The notes beneath the pieces are model-generated. The model had not been told where the DNA came from and did not search any database. It saw only the letters and a program-made list of their open reading frames with translations. Below are positions 1-11,195 of a stretch of DNA of 64,000 nucleotides, in pieces. Position numbers and translations under genes: made by a program. Each line of letters opens with the position of its first letter. The first letter of the stretch is position 1. Source of the stretch: Halichondria panicea (taxonomy: Eukaryota > Porifera > Demospongiae > Suberitida > Halichondriidae); the NCBI RefSeq assembly GCF_963675165.1, contig NC_087379.1, positions 5,845,442 to 5,909,441 of the forward strand, given 5' to 3'.

Positions 1-478
1 ATTTGCAACCGAATTGCTATGTAACATCAGTGGCCAAAAAATGGCGTTCACAATACCGCCGATAACAGTCACAGTCAAGAGTCCACACCACGTGGTACAG
101 ACACCACATCTCACAACTTTATATCTGCCATATCGAACATCTGCACAGTATCCGGCTAGAGGAGAGAAGAGGAACCAGAAAGCAAATACAGCATACACAC
201 CACCAGCAATTTTTATCTCAAGAGTCTCAAAACCGAGTTGTGGTGTATTGGCTAAGAAAGAGTAAACTTCAGGGTTCAGAAAATTACCATAGATCAACGA
301 CATTAAGGCAGTCCAAATAAGAATCATTAATGCCGCCTTTGACTTGATTAGCACACTTTTCTTGTTACCATATTTCCCGTCACGAGTGGTGTGGCTTCAG
401 TGGCATCTCTGCTGGCATCTGGTGCAGGAATTTCATGAAGGGAAGCTTGCTCTATAGTTCCTTGCTCACAACTAGCCA
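1..478 (-). pseudogene. POT/MFS-type transporter, copy 1 (5' part, frameshifted)
   Basis: The start codon is at 478-476, at the same place and in the same context (MASCEQGTIEQAS-like N-terminus) as in two further copies at 3336 and 7438. The first predicted membrane helix and the helix with the MFS motif-A-like stretch AGYLADVRYGRYKVV-type sequence are recognisable by alignment to copy 2. Relative to copies 2 and 3 about 10 nt are missing near 385, inside the hydrophilic N-terminal tail, which shifts the frame before any membrane segment. The 3' part of the gene lies off the left edge. The 5' flank (about 479-660) also resembles the 5' flank of copy 2, so the duplication included upstream DNA. 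It is probably a non-functional copy; the product family is inferred from copies 2 and 3. Confidence 0.6.
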
Positions 479-847
479 TTGTTCTTACTGCACTTATAGC
501 TATACCTAAAGATATTGCTCACTGAACACCCTTGTTCTAATCAGAAGATCAAAAAATTATTGTGGCAAGAATATAGAGGAGGCCTACAACATGCACCCAG
601 AAAACGCCATAATTAAATTCATTACCCTGTGCGTGCGGTGCGCAGCAGGGGTAGAGTGCATGATTGGTGTGTGTGTGACACAAAAATGAGCTGTTATAGA
701 GCGAAGTAGACACTTTCATTGACTGCTTTAATTGTTAATGAGAGACAGTATTTTAGGCTAGTTATAGTTGAAACTTGTAGGCAATCTTCGATTGCGACAA
801 AAAACACTTCTAATTGTTGCTTTATAGATTTCACGATCATTCCCGAT

Positions 848-1346
848 CATGAAATGTGTTAAGGTCATAAGGTCATAATACGGTAAAGACTTCTTTTAAA
901 CAGGGTGGTATATAGCTATATACGATTGGGTATGATTTGGAGTGCCATGCACGTACAGAAACTATTGACCCCTGTGGCGACAGGTGGCATTGTGGTCATG
1001 TGGCTACCAGGCTTCAATGTGACCACAACACCAATAATTCCCACCAATGCAGGTACAGTGCATACCCCAAAAAGTACTTTCACTACCCCCGATTCACTAT
1101 CATTCTCAATAATGAAATGTGTTAAGGTCATTATTTTAAACCAGGGTGGTATAGCTATATACGATTGGGTATGATTTGGAGTGCCATGCACGTACAGTAA
1201 CTATTGAGCCTGTGGCGACAGGTGGCATTGTGGTCGGACGGAACCTGTGGCCACCAGGCTTCAATGTGACCACCAGGCTTCAATGTGACCACAAAGCCAC
1301 CAATGCAAGCACAGTACATATACCACAAAAGTACTTTCACTACTAA
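848..1346. repeat. Two tandem ~240-bp repeat units
   Basis: Unit 1 (about 848-1087) and unit 2 (about 1111-1346) both run from a GAAATGTGTTAAGGTCAT start, through GGGTGGTATAGCTATATACG-type sequence and GAGTGCCATGCACGTACAG, to AAAAGTACTTTCACTAC. They contain short internal duplications of GGCTTCAATGTGACCAC. A third diverged copy lies at about 4860-5130. The rest of the interval between copy 1 and copy 2 of the transporter (479-847) is flank shared with copy 2. No gene is seen. Confidence 0.75.
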
Positions 1347-1457
1347 ATTTACAAGAAGGAAGGGGGTGGATTACTACTAATAGACAATTGAGACAATTAA
1401 TTATACAAACCAATTACTCAAGTATAAATAACTATCCGTATCACAGTCACTACACAG

Positions 1458-3336
1458 TCATTGGGTCTCCGAGTCAGAATCACTCTCAAAGTGAACATCT
1501 AGATCCTCAAATTCACGATTGTGATTAACAGCCTTCTCGTAAAACTCTTCAATGTACTTTCGCTCATTGCACAATTCCTCACGCTGATGATACTGATACC
1601 TCTTTGCTGCTATTATGAAAATTACAACACCTGCGACTGAAATAACAATGTTCACTAGGAAATAAACCAGTCCAACATAAGGGGAGGGCCACCAGAAACT
1701 AAAAGGTAAAAAAATTCCAAGAACACCGATCAACTGAAATAGTCCTTTAATAGCAAAGAAAATTCCAATGAGAAATCCTTTCATAGAGTGAGGGCTTTGA
1801 GCACAAATGAATTCAAACACTCCTCCATAGATAAAGACATAGGCCATAGCAATAAGGATTTGCTGAATAATGAGAATGTATGGGTTGACATTAAGTGAGG
1901 GAGCAGCAATAAAATAAGTAACATTATATGTAACATTATAATATGAGTCATAATATACATAATCAATAAAATGTCCGGGAGTAAACATTGAAATAGTAGC
2001 ATCATAGCTGCTATGGAGGTGACCAAACGTCTCAACAAACAGTGAGCAAAACAGATTAACAGTGACAAGACAAAGACCAATTCCAATTCGCTTCAGAATA
2101 CCAGGGAAGAACTTTTGAAACAGAGGATGAATAAACTTGAGAAAAATAGGAACAAAAACAACAAGAAAGACAGGATAAAGAGTGCCATTAGTGAACATAG
2201 AGTCAACTACGTTACCTGAACCAGTATTAAACAACGAAATGTTCTCAGCCTTCATGTGATGTTTAAGAATACTGAGAAAAGAAAAATGGTCCTACTGAAA
2301 ATAAAAGGATAACGATTCCAAAAAATGATTTCACATTCTCCACCTGCTCAGTAGTGAATGGTCCTCCATACTTGTCCTTGCCTAGATCCAGTCCAGTGGG
2401 TATGTCATCCTCCCAGAATGTAAAGGCACTGCGTTGAATAGGAATCTTGTTTCTTCTTGTAAAGCCGACAACTCTTGCAACCTCTTTGTAAGGGTTGCCA
2501 ATGCCAGTGTCAATAACAAACCACCTGCGCTTAGCAACACAGAAAGTTACTGGCATACAAATTAGCACAACAAACAGGACAAGTCCAAATATAGAAAGGC
2601 CTAAGAGACCAGTGGCATTAATTGTACTCCATAACAGTTTCCCAAAGCTTATTCCAATGTATAATGTGAAGAGAAACCAATGAATAAAAAGAAAGCTGTC
2701 TCTAGAAGGAGACTCATTTAATTGGTCAATCCCAAACTGAATAACATTGGCTAAAAATCCAGCAAATGCAATCAACAGGGAGATAAGTAGGAAAAGTACA
2801 AGCATACCCATCCCTGTCCCGAAAAAAGCATATAGAGCTGTGAAGGAAGGGGGAGACCAAATTAATAATAACAGAGGCCAAAAAATGGCGTTCACAATAC
2901 CACCGATAACAACAATAGTCAAGAGTCCACACCACATGGTGCACATACTACATCTCACAACTTTATATCTGCCATATCGAACATCTGCCAAGTATCCGGC
3001 TAGAGGATAGAAGAGAAGCCAGATAGCAAACACAGCGTATATGCCACTATCTATCACCTCACTGTTAAGTATTGGGTTTACTCTCGTCAATATGTAAGTG
3101 AACAAGAAATAATTTTCAGGGTTTAGAAAACTACCATAGATGAAAGACATTAATGCAGTCCAAACGAGAATCATTATTGCAGCCTTTGACCTGATCAGCA
3201 CACTTTTCTTTTTGCCATGTTTCCCATGATTACTTGTCACGAGTGATGTGGCTTCAGTGGCATCTCTGCTGACATCTGGTGCAGGAGTTTCATGAAGGGA
3301 AGCTTGCTCTATAGTTCCTTGCTCACAACTAGCCAT
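1458..3336 (-). pseudogene. POT/MFS-type transporter, copy 2 (two open halves separated by a frameshift)
   Basis: Two ORFs follow each other on the minus strand: 3336-2263 (357 aa) and 2255-1458 (265 aa). The first holds a hydrophilic acidic/basic N-tail, about six hydrophobic segments, the MFS motif-A-like LAGYLADVRYGRYKVV, and a POT-like segment around QFGIDQLNESPSRDSF followed by a FIHWFLFTLYIG helix. The second holds further helices and an acidic C-tail rich in Asp, Glu and Ser. Copy 3 shows the two parts belong to one protein. At about 2275-2290 copy 2 lacks 23 nt present in copy 3, which causes the frame break. Proton-coupled oligopeptide transporters move di/tripeptides or other solutes across membranes; the substrate here cannot be read from sequence. 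An unrecognised intron at the break is less likely because the homologous stretch in copy 3 is continuous. Confidence 0.65.
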
Positions 3337-3558
3337 TGTTCTTAGTGCACTTATAGCTATACCTAAAGAAATTTCCAGTTATTGCTCACTGAACACCCTT
3401 GTTCTAATCAGAAGCAATAAAAAAAACTATTGTGGCAGAATTATAGAGAAGCCCTACAACATGTACCAGAAAACACCAAATCATTATCCCGCTGTGTGGG
3501 TAGCACACAGCAGGGGTAGAATAATCGGTGTGTGTGGACACAAAAAATGAGCGAACTA

Positions 3559-3766
3559 TACCGTATTACTAGAACACTTTGCAGGTGAAAAACTTTTATG
3601 AATGAAAGAACCAAATTATCAGAAATTTTGACCCTTTGCGATCTAACTATTGCATTCTGGCAAGGATCGTGTGTATAATTTTGCGGATTTTATTGTTGCG
3701 AATTGATCAACCATCGAAAAGTTCACAAATGTTTAGATGCTCGCAAAACATTCTAGTAATACGGTA
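3559..3766. mobile_element. 208-bp MITE with 16-bp perfect terminal inverted repeats
   Basis: The left end TACCGTATTACTAGAA (3559) and right end TTCTAGTAATACGGTA (3766) are perfect reverse complements, and both begin with TA, as expected for a Tc1/mariner-like non-autonomous element. There is no coding capacity. The remaining spacer from 3337 to 4502 contains 5' flank shared with transporter copy 1 and AT-rich sequence with no gene visible. Confidence 0.7.
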
Positions 3767-4502
3767 GATCGATTCACTTCATCAATCTAATCGTTGCTTC
3801 ATAGATTCACGATCATTCTCCATATAATTATAACGATATAATGAAGGTCATTACGGTAAAAAGTTATTGTCCGTTTTGCTAAACATTGAGGGCAAGCGAA
3901 GCCAGCACATATATAGAAAATGTACGTAGATCAATCGAACGACTTAATTCATTAAGTGAGGTATAAAGAGGTTTGTTTACTTCGCTTCAACGGAGCGATT
4001 TGATTTGAGTACAGTAATAAAGAGCGTAAGTTTTGTTAGTGCGATGTACAATTACATACATATATACATACAAATATACAGTCTTACATATACAAACAGA
4101 AAAAGGCATGTGTATAAGTCGCTAGTGTAAGGCTCGCGAATTATGCTGACATGCATAATTATATATTAAGAATATACTTATATTAAGTATACTTCTAGAA
4201 CATTCTCTGTGGACTCTTATAATGCCATGTGTTCTTAGTTCATTTCCTGCATGATTTGTGTTCGAATGTTTCATTTTCTTTGATCTAGCTGAGCACATGC
4301 AGCTGAACCGGATGTCAATAGGTTATGGGCCCAGTGTCACAGTGCTAGCTAGCTGAAGTGAGTAGAGACTATTTTGTCGTTGTCTTGGTGCTTAACTTGT
4401 TCGTTGCGGTAGAGACTATTTTGTAAGCCAGGTTTTTCTGTTTGTCGTCTTGGTGTTTAACTTGTTCGTCGCGACAGTAAACTTGTTTGTTGCAGCAGTT
4501 GC

Positions 4503-4742
4503 ATGAACATGGCTGAGAGCGTTAGAAGTACGGTATCGGTTGTTCCGCTGAACAGTAGTAACTATGCTACGTGGAAAATTCAAGCGAAGATGACACTGTT
4601 GAAGGAGAGACTGTGGAAGATAGTCGATGATTGCACCAAATGGTATACAGATGGTGGAGCTCTGTCAACATTGGGATACCTTTATAAACAATGGGATGAC
4701 ATTTTAGATCTGCACAGTGGTGGGTGGCCGCAAAGGTTCTGA
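4503..4742 (+). mobile_element. Ty1/copia-type gag N-terminal fragment
   Basis: A 79-aa ORF starts MNMAESV and contains VVPLNSSNYATWKIQAKMTL followed by LLKERLWKIV. This is the N-terminal signature of Ty1/copia gag polyproteins (an N-[YF]-x-x-W-K motif and a short L-W-x-I-V helix). Homology stops after about residue 40. No protease, integrase or reverse transcriptase follows, so this is the 5' stump of a retroelement. The upstream 4365-4480 contains two imperfect copies of GTAGAGACTATTTTGT and of CTTGGTGTTTAACTTGTTCG, possibly LTR or leader remains. LTR boundaries could not be fixed. Confidence 0.6.
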
Positions 4743-4859
4743 GTGACAGTATATCTGCCTGGCATATGGCAGTGCTATAACTGACTTGTGGTTAACTATC
4801 CTTGTGGCTTCATACATTTGTGGAGTTGGGCTAGCCTCATTCCCAGCTAATCCCAGGCC

Positions 4860-5130
4860 AATTTTTATCTACGGGGTGGTAATGTGAAGTGCCATGCACG
4901 TATGTATGCAGCAACTATTGACGTACAGCAACTATTGAGCCCTGTGGCGACAGGTGCATGGCATTGTGGTCATATAGAACCTATTACCTGTGGCAACAGG
5001 TGGCATTGTAGTCATATGGGACCTGTGGGCTGTGGCTGTGGCCACTAGGCTTCAATGTGACCACAACACCCATTAGTTCCACATTAGTTCTAAGTACATT
5101 ACATACCACCAAAAAGTACTTTCACTACTG
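4860..5130. repeat. Third copy of the 848-1346 repeat
   Basis: It carries the same landmarks as the two tandem units at 848-1346: GGGGTGGTAATGTGAAGTGCC, CCATGCACGTA, GGCGACAGGTG, GGCTTCAATGTGACCAC and AAAAAGTACTTTCACTAC in the same order, with extra internal duplications. It sits directly 3' of transporter copy 3, as the tandem pair sits 3' of copy 2. The repeat was therefore probably carried along in the transporter duplication. Confidence 0.65.
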
Positions 5131-5276
5131 AATTTGCTTCAAGGAAGAGAGGGTGGATTACTATACTAGATCTTCAAACATTTAACAATAGCCAATCTCA
5201 CTTGAATATACATTACACGTAATACAAACCAATTACTCAACTATCCGCATCACAGTATTTTATTATCACTATACAG

Positions 5277-7438
5277 TCATTGGGTCTCTGAGTCAGAATC
5301 ACTAAAGTGAACATCTAGATCTTCAAATTCCCGATTGTGATTAACATCCTTCTCGTAAACTTCTTCAATGTACTTTCTTACATTACAAAGTTCATCTCGC
5401 TGTCGATACTGATACCTCTTTGCTGCCACTATGAAAGCCACAACACCTGCGACTGAAATAACAATGTTCACCAGGAAATAAATCAGTCCAGCTCTAGGGG
5501 ATTCTTGCCAGAAACTAAACGGTAGAAGAATTCCAAGAACACCGATCAATTGAAATAGTCCTTTAATGGCAAATAAAATTCCAATGAGAAATCCTTTCAT
5601 AGAGTGAGGGCTTTGAGCACAGATGAATTCAAACACTCCACCATAGATAAAGACATAGGCCACAGCAACAAGGACTTGCTGAATAATGAGAATGTAGGGG
5701 CTAAGTTGAAGGGAGGGAGCAGCAACAAAATAGTTATCAGTTTCGTAATGTCCAGGAGCAAACACTGAAATATTATTGCCACTAGGGAGAATGTGACCAA
5801 TCGTGTCAACAAACAGCGAGCAAAACAGACTAACAGTGATAAAACAAAGACCAATTCCAATTCGCCTCAGAATACCAGGGAGATATTTTTGGAACAGAGG
5901 ATGAATAAACTTGAGAAAATAGGAACAAAAACAACGAGAAACACAGGGTACAGCGTGCCACCATTAGCGAATATGGAGTAAGAAAGGTTTCTTAAAGTAA
6001 TCCCAAGGAGAGTCTCTGTATCCATGTGATTTTTCAGTATACTGAGAAAAGGTGCTGCAGCAATATCAGCTGTAAAGAAAGGTCCAAGTGATAGTAAAAT
6101 GACAAAAATTCCAAAAAAAGATTTCACATTTTCCACCTGCTCGGTAGTAAATGGTCCTCCATACTTGTCCTTGCCTAGATCCAGTCCAGTGGGTATGTCA
6201 TCCTCCCAGAATGTAAAGGCACTGCGTTGAATAGGAATCTTGTTTCTTCTTGCAAAGCCGACAACTCTTGCAACTTCTTTGTAAGGGCTACCAATGCCAG
6301 TGTCAATAACAAACCACTTGCGCTTAGCAACACAAAAAGTTACTGGCAAACAAATTAGCTCAACTAACAGAACAAGTCCAAGTAATGAAAGGCTTGTTAA
6401 AAATGTGGCAAAAACTGAACTTGACACTATTTTTCCAAGGCTTATTCCAATATAGAGTGTGAAGAGAAACCAATGAATGAAAAGAAAGCTGTCTCTAGAA
6501 GGAGACTCATTTAATTGTTCAACCCCAAACTGAATAACATTGGCTAAAAATGCAGCAAATGCAATCAACAAGCAGATAAGTAGAAACACTCCAAGTACAC
6601 AATTCACTACTATTAAATAATTATGATAGAATACTGGAGGAAAGGTCTGGCAAACATGCCATAATTGTCGCAATAATGGCATTCACAATGGCTACAGCGA
6701 CAATATAAGTCAAGAGTCCACACCACATGGTGCACACACTACATTTCACAACTTTATATCTGCCGTATCGAACATCTGCCAAGTATCCGGCTAGAGGATA
6801 GAAGAGAAACCAGAAAGCAAATACAGCATATATGCAACTATCTATCATCTCATTGGTCAGCATTAGACTCGCAAGCCGTCACTGTTGCAGGCGAACAGTA
6901 GACTGGTCAAACTCCGTGTTGAGACTTGTGTAACGTTTGCCACGATATTTGTGGCAACTAACCGCATGCGGTTACCACAAGATCAATGATAGTGACGTTT
7001 CACTAGAAACTCTGCGTATCACATGCAGTATACTGACGTCACGAAAACCGCAGCCACTTAAAATATTTTCTGATATGCTGACTGTGCAACACGAGTCTCT
7101 ACACGGACTTTGACCAGTCTACTGTTCGCCTGCAACAGTGACGGCTTGCGAGTCTAGGTCAGCATGGGTGTGATATACACTTGCTGCCTTAAGAGAGAAC
7201 TGATCAAGAAATAATTTTCAGGATTCAGCAAGAAACCATATATCAAAGACATTAAGGCAGTCCAAACAAGAATCATTATTGCAGCCTTTGACTTGATTAG
7301 TACACTTTTCTTCTTGCCATATTTCCCGTGATTACTTGTCACGAGTGGTGTGGTTTCAGCAGCATCTCTGCTGGCATCTGGTGCAGGAGTTTCACGAAGG
7401 GAAGCTTGCTCTATAGTTCCTTGCTCACAACTAGCCAT
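5277..7438 (-). pseudogene. POT/MFS-type transporter, copy 3 (two frameshifts and a transposon insertion)
   Basis: The reading order on the minus strand is 7438-7154 (N-tail and first helix), a 293-bp transposon, 6863-6621 (motif-A region), 6682-5867 (central helices and the conserved segment around FWEDDIPTGLDLGKDKYGG) and 5765-5277 (last helices and acidic C-tail). A frame change at about 6650-6680 separates the second and third pieces. A second, at about 5914-5918, is explained by one missing A in a homopolymer compared with copy 2. The transposon interrupts the frame between MLT and NEMID; the two sides rejoin in frame once the duplicated 9 bp is counted once. All three copies in the window are therefore damaged, each differently, suggesting a decaying tandem family. 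Alternatively some single-base lesions could be assembly errors. Confidence 0.7.
6864..7156. mobile_element. 293-bp MITE with 47-bp perfect TIRs and 9-bp target-site duplication
   Basis: The left terminus begins TAGACTCGCAAGCCGTCACT and the right terminus ends AGTGACGGCTTGCGAGTCTA. The inverted match runs about 47 bp without a mismatch. GGTCAGCAT occurs directly before (6855-6863) and directly after (7157-7165) the element. A 9-bp duplication with long TIRs fits Mutator-like (MULE) elements better than hAT (8 bp) or Tc1/mariner (TA). No transposase is encoded. The element lies inside a former transporter exon. Confidence 0.9.
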
Positions 7439-7666
7439 TAATTGGTCTTTAATGTATACTACATAAAAGTACTCACTATACGTTTATGCAAAGTCATGCA
7501 AAGTCATGCAAAGTCGGTTACACCCATTGGTTTTCACACAATTACCCAAATAAATGCCCACTAGACCAGAGTTACACCCATTCTGAAGTGCATCCATTCT
7601 AAAGTACATGTAGCAGCCTTGCATGTTTATCTGAAGATCAATTAAATGAAGATATACTATAATAGA

Positions 7667-7730
7667 ATGAAAGCACCCCGCGGGTGCTGATGCCTCGCCT
7701 CAGTGGATGTGTCAAATCTACATAATTATA
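7667..7730. repeat. Short dispersed repeat (copy at 9251-9300)
   Basis: GAAAGCACC, CGGGTGCTGATGCCTCG, then GTGTCAAA and CTACAT, occur in the same order here and at 9251-9300. The remaining 7439-8137 is AT-rich spacer with no gene visible apart from CATGCAAAGT triplications near 7485-7515. Confidence 0.6.
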
Positions 7731-8137
7731 ACACTAGCCTCGAAAGTTTCACGACCAACATCCATCAGATAAACGGTGTTCTACAACAACACTTGATTCG
7801 AATCCAACAAAACCAGGTGATGTTTCAAGCTCACGCTCAGCACACAAGCATGCATATTGTTGACAAATCATAAATTACGTCAAAATCAGTAGTATACAGA
7901 GGAGGTACAACATGGGTTGATCTTTCTCATTAGGTCGATAATGAGTTACTCCCGTATTATATTTCTGTAGCATGACAGAATTTCACGCCCACATTTACCC
8001 ATGTGACCTCCTGTCATAATTTATTGTGGAGGAATATGTGTGTGTACGGAGAAAGAAAGACTGAATATACGGAAGCATCACCACAACTTGCTCTCCTATA
8101 ACTAAGTTGTGACTTAAGAAAATGAATAGCATGCATA

Positions 8138-9091
8138 TACCGTATAATCTGGTTAATAAGCGCACATCAACTAATAGGCGCATACTGGTTAGCAGACCAA
8201 GAGCCTTGATAGAAGGCACATGGTTTCTGCACAGTTCTCTGCCCAACAACTGGTCTCCACACTTCTTTATAGATGTTAAGTCTCTTTCACTATCGGTAGC
8301 TGTGTTACTGCTGTCATGCAGATATGACAATAGACCTCTTGCAGACAAACGATCGAGCTAGCTAATGGAGATTTGAAACGTCATAGGCGTGGTTAATTTC
8401 TATAACCCTTTCCCGTTCAGCCACACACAATCTCGACACAATCTGGAACAGTTCCATCACTTTAGTTTGCATCTGAGCCCAACCCACCAAATTAGCTTGA
8501 TGTTATCTCCGCCCCCAATGAAGTTGCTATGGCTTGTAGAGATGGGCGTGGGTCAATGGCTGTGCACAAACTAACCATCGATTTTATGCCTTGCTGCTGC
8601 CTCGATGGAAGTATGTGTGGCCTTTAAAAGCTGCACTCTGGTCAACTAAGCTGCTTAGCAAGCATGTAGACTATTGTAGAGCTTGTGTCCACTTGTGAAG
8701 TGCCTGTGTACACAAAATTAATGGCTTGCTGCTTCCTCTTCGAAAATATTCTATGGCTACCAAGATAGTCCAGAGGGTCTACCAATGGATACTACTCAGT
8801 CCTACATGCTGTATAGCTTGTTTTAAATTTTTTTTTTTTTTTTTAAGTGTCCTAATTGAACAGCTCAGCAGAACTTCAAAGGATAATGGCATTCATGATA
8901 CTATCCAATCTGCCACAGAATCCAATATCATGCAATATTCACAAGTTGATAGCACGCTCCCTCCCAGATTGTTGTTGTAAAATTTACAACAATTTGACCG
9001 GTAAAGGGATAAGCACACCTGGATAATAGGCGCATAGAGGTCTGCTCTTTTCCCTATAGGCGCATGTGCTTACTAACCAGATTATACGGTA
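8138..9091. mobile_element. 954-bp TA-flanked MITE
   Basis: The left end TACCGTATAATCTGGTTAAT (8138) and the reverse complement of the right end (9091) agree over about 28 bp with two or three differences; both outer edges are TA. Subterminal regions of both arms share ATAGGCGCAT-type motifs and GCAGACC. The ORFs inside (for example 8122-8361 and 8726-8980) resemble no known protein and are taken as chance. Confidence 0.65.
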
Positions 9092-9300
9092 GTCATAGTC
9101 CCAAGTAACAAACTGGTCAAAAACTTATACATGTAGTGTAAAGGTTTGTTGCGCTTCTACCATGTTTTGGTATAAGTATGTGATACTACATTGTACGTCA
9201 CTCCTGAACCAAATTTAAGTGGATGCGTATATTTAGTAGTTAATTAGTTAATGAAAGCACCACGGGTGCTGATGCCTCGGTGGAGGTGTCAAAGCTACAT

Positions 9301-9353
9301 TAGACGTCACTGTTGTACTGTTCACCGTGCAACAGTGACAGCTTGTGATTCTA
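9301..9353. mobile_element. 53-bp miniature relative of the 293-bp MITE, with 9-bp TSD
   Basis: The 53 bp consist almost only of two converging terminal repeats. The right end, reversed, reads like the 293-bp element's end (TAGAATCACAAGCTGTCACT against TAGACTCGCAAGCCGTCACT). AAGCTACAT flanks both sides exactly (9292-9300 and 9354-9362). The left flank lies within the dispersed repeat 9251-9300, so the element inserted into it. Confidence 0.75.
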
Positions 9354-9362
9354 AAGCTACAT

Positions 9363-11195
9363 AACATAAATTAGCAATAGTTTTACACATTATATATCAC
9401 GATAAACATTAATTTTTTGCATTAATTAATTTTGCTGCAATGCAGGCAGAGAAACTCAAAGAATGCTTTTATACACACATTATATCCAGAGCCGTAGATA
9501 GTCTAGGTTTACAGGGGTGGCAAAATACAGCTGAAATGAAAAACTGTTTTGATATAATTATATCCTCTAAGTATAGCAGTTCATGGCAACTTGTAACTTG
9601 CTGTGGCACCAACTTAGCTATATTCATGGAGCAACTAAAAAGAGGTAGCTTGAGCTAATAAGGTGCTCCTGCTGCCCAGTGGCGTAGTAGAGCTCTGAAT
9701 TGTACCTAAAAAAAAGGTAATCACACGGGAAGGAGGCAACACCCCCGCAAAATGTTTAACCGGAAACCACACCCAATAATTATCACGTAGAAGGCAGGTA
9801 ATTGGCTAGTTGGGCGGAGTATCAGTTTTTGACATCAGGGGGGCTTAGAAAGGTCTGTATCGAATTTGCAATGTATCATTGTTTATAAAGTCGCCATGAT
9901 AGTCTTACCCATTGTTGTTTTATATGCATGTAACTGTAGTAGACACGGTTTTGTAGATATACATACCAGGTTTCGAATGCTCAATTGCAAAGGACATACA
10001 AGACTGATTGCATTTCCAACTATTACCAAATTGCTGCGCATGCTTTCCACTTTGTGAGTCGTTGTTTGCGATGTATGCAAAGGAAAACTGGCAATTTGCA
10101 ATTGAAAGAGTATCGAATTTGAAACTCGGTATCTGTACTAAATTTTAAGAATCAAATTCCAAACAATAGCAGGTCATAATAATTCAGCCACTCACCATGC
10201 ATTCCCCCATTGTGGTGAGTGTATCTGACTGACAGACAGCAGTAGTTCAACCAGCTCCTCTCCAGTTAACAGTCGAGTGTCTTTCTGTCATCACTCACTA
10301 CATGCACGGGAACAAAACACTGAAGTCAGCACCATATATACACTGTAGTAGGTTAACAGTGGTCAAAATATTCGTGGTTGAGCAATATTAATTTTAGTTG
10401 CTAAAGGTGGTCAATGATCGCTGGTAATATTCGTACTCTGGGATTCAACCACGAAATATTTGCCCCCCCCCCGAAATTAACCCGCTATACGGTACAGAAA
10501 GCACTGCATGGTTACATGTAGTTAGTACAATACGTACAAAATGCTTTTGGTTTCATGCTGCTCTATATACGTTGCAAGATTTGTTTTCATCTACAGCCGC
10601 ATATTCTCGATTCGGATTCCAGCAATGGCACTGGGACTTAAACAGTTCGTTTAGATGCTCGGTTTCCATAGTGACCCAAGCTTGCCTGCATGCATTGGAT
10701 AATATTTTATCAATGTAGCATAAATACTGAGTCAAACATTCATTACAGAGTTTTAAAAAATGATGTAGGTGCGTTGAACAAATTGCGTAGAGTTAGAGGT
10801 ACTTTTGATTTATGCTAGACGGTATAACAGTGTACATGCAGCTAGCTTGAACTTATTTACAACGCAAATTGGGAGCTTCCAGCACCTTTTCAGGCTTTTC
10901 TTCGATTTCTGTTTTTGCCCAGACTAGGCTTCCACCTCTCTCTCAGTCTCTTCCACACTGGCTCATGACCACAGAGCTCAGCAAACTGACAGAATGCTAG
11001 CTAGCTAGATCTACTTAGCCAGCTTTACAGGCTAAGCAGAGATACATATACAAACACTACACATGGGTGAAGGTAATGCCCATGTGCAGTCCTAGTCTTG
11101 CGAGCCATTAGTGATTTTGCAGGTATGGCCCACGAGACTATTGTAGTCTCTCTTTTACCCACGCAGCCACTTGGCCGGCTACAAAAAAGTAGAAG
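9363..11195. other. Spacer with possible minus-strand exon remnants
   Basis: No complete gene is seen in this interval. Three minus-strand stretches look exon-like. 10284-10196 is preceded by GATGACAG, followed by GTGAGT, and encodes a segment containing TRLLTGEELVELLLSV. 10735-10553 is an open segment with the sequence ending AAVDENKSCNVYRAA. 10985-10890 is preceded by TCTGTCAG and encodes FAELCGHEPVWKRLRERW before a stop. They are not in an order that gives one continuous frame, and none was assigned to a family. They may be relics, or exons of a gene whose other exons I cannot see. Confidence 0.25.
10345..10494. mobile_element. Degenerate MITE of the CCGCTATACGGTA family
   Basis: The right end CCCGCTATACGGTA matches the termini of the elements at 13461-13658 and 37944-38195. 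The left end is diverged, but an internal TATTCGTGGTTGA has an inverted counterpart TCAACCACGAAATA. A C-run interrupts the right arm. Confidence 0.45.

Noticed and set aside
8122-8980. Small ORFs of 79, 61 and 84 aa
   Set aside because: They lie inside a MITE, contain homopolymer or repeat sequence, and have no protein-like composition or splice structure.
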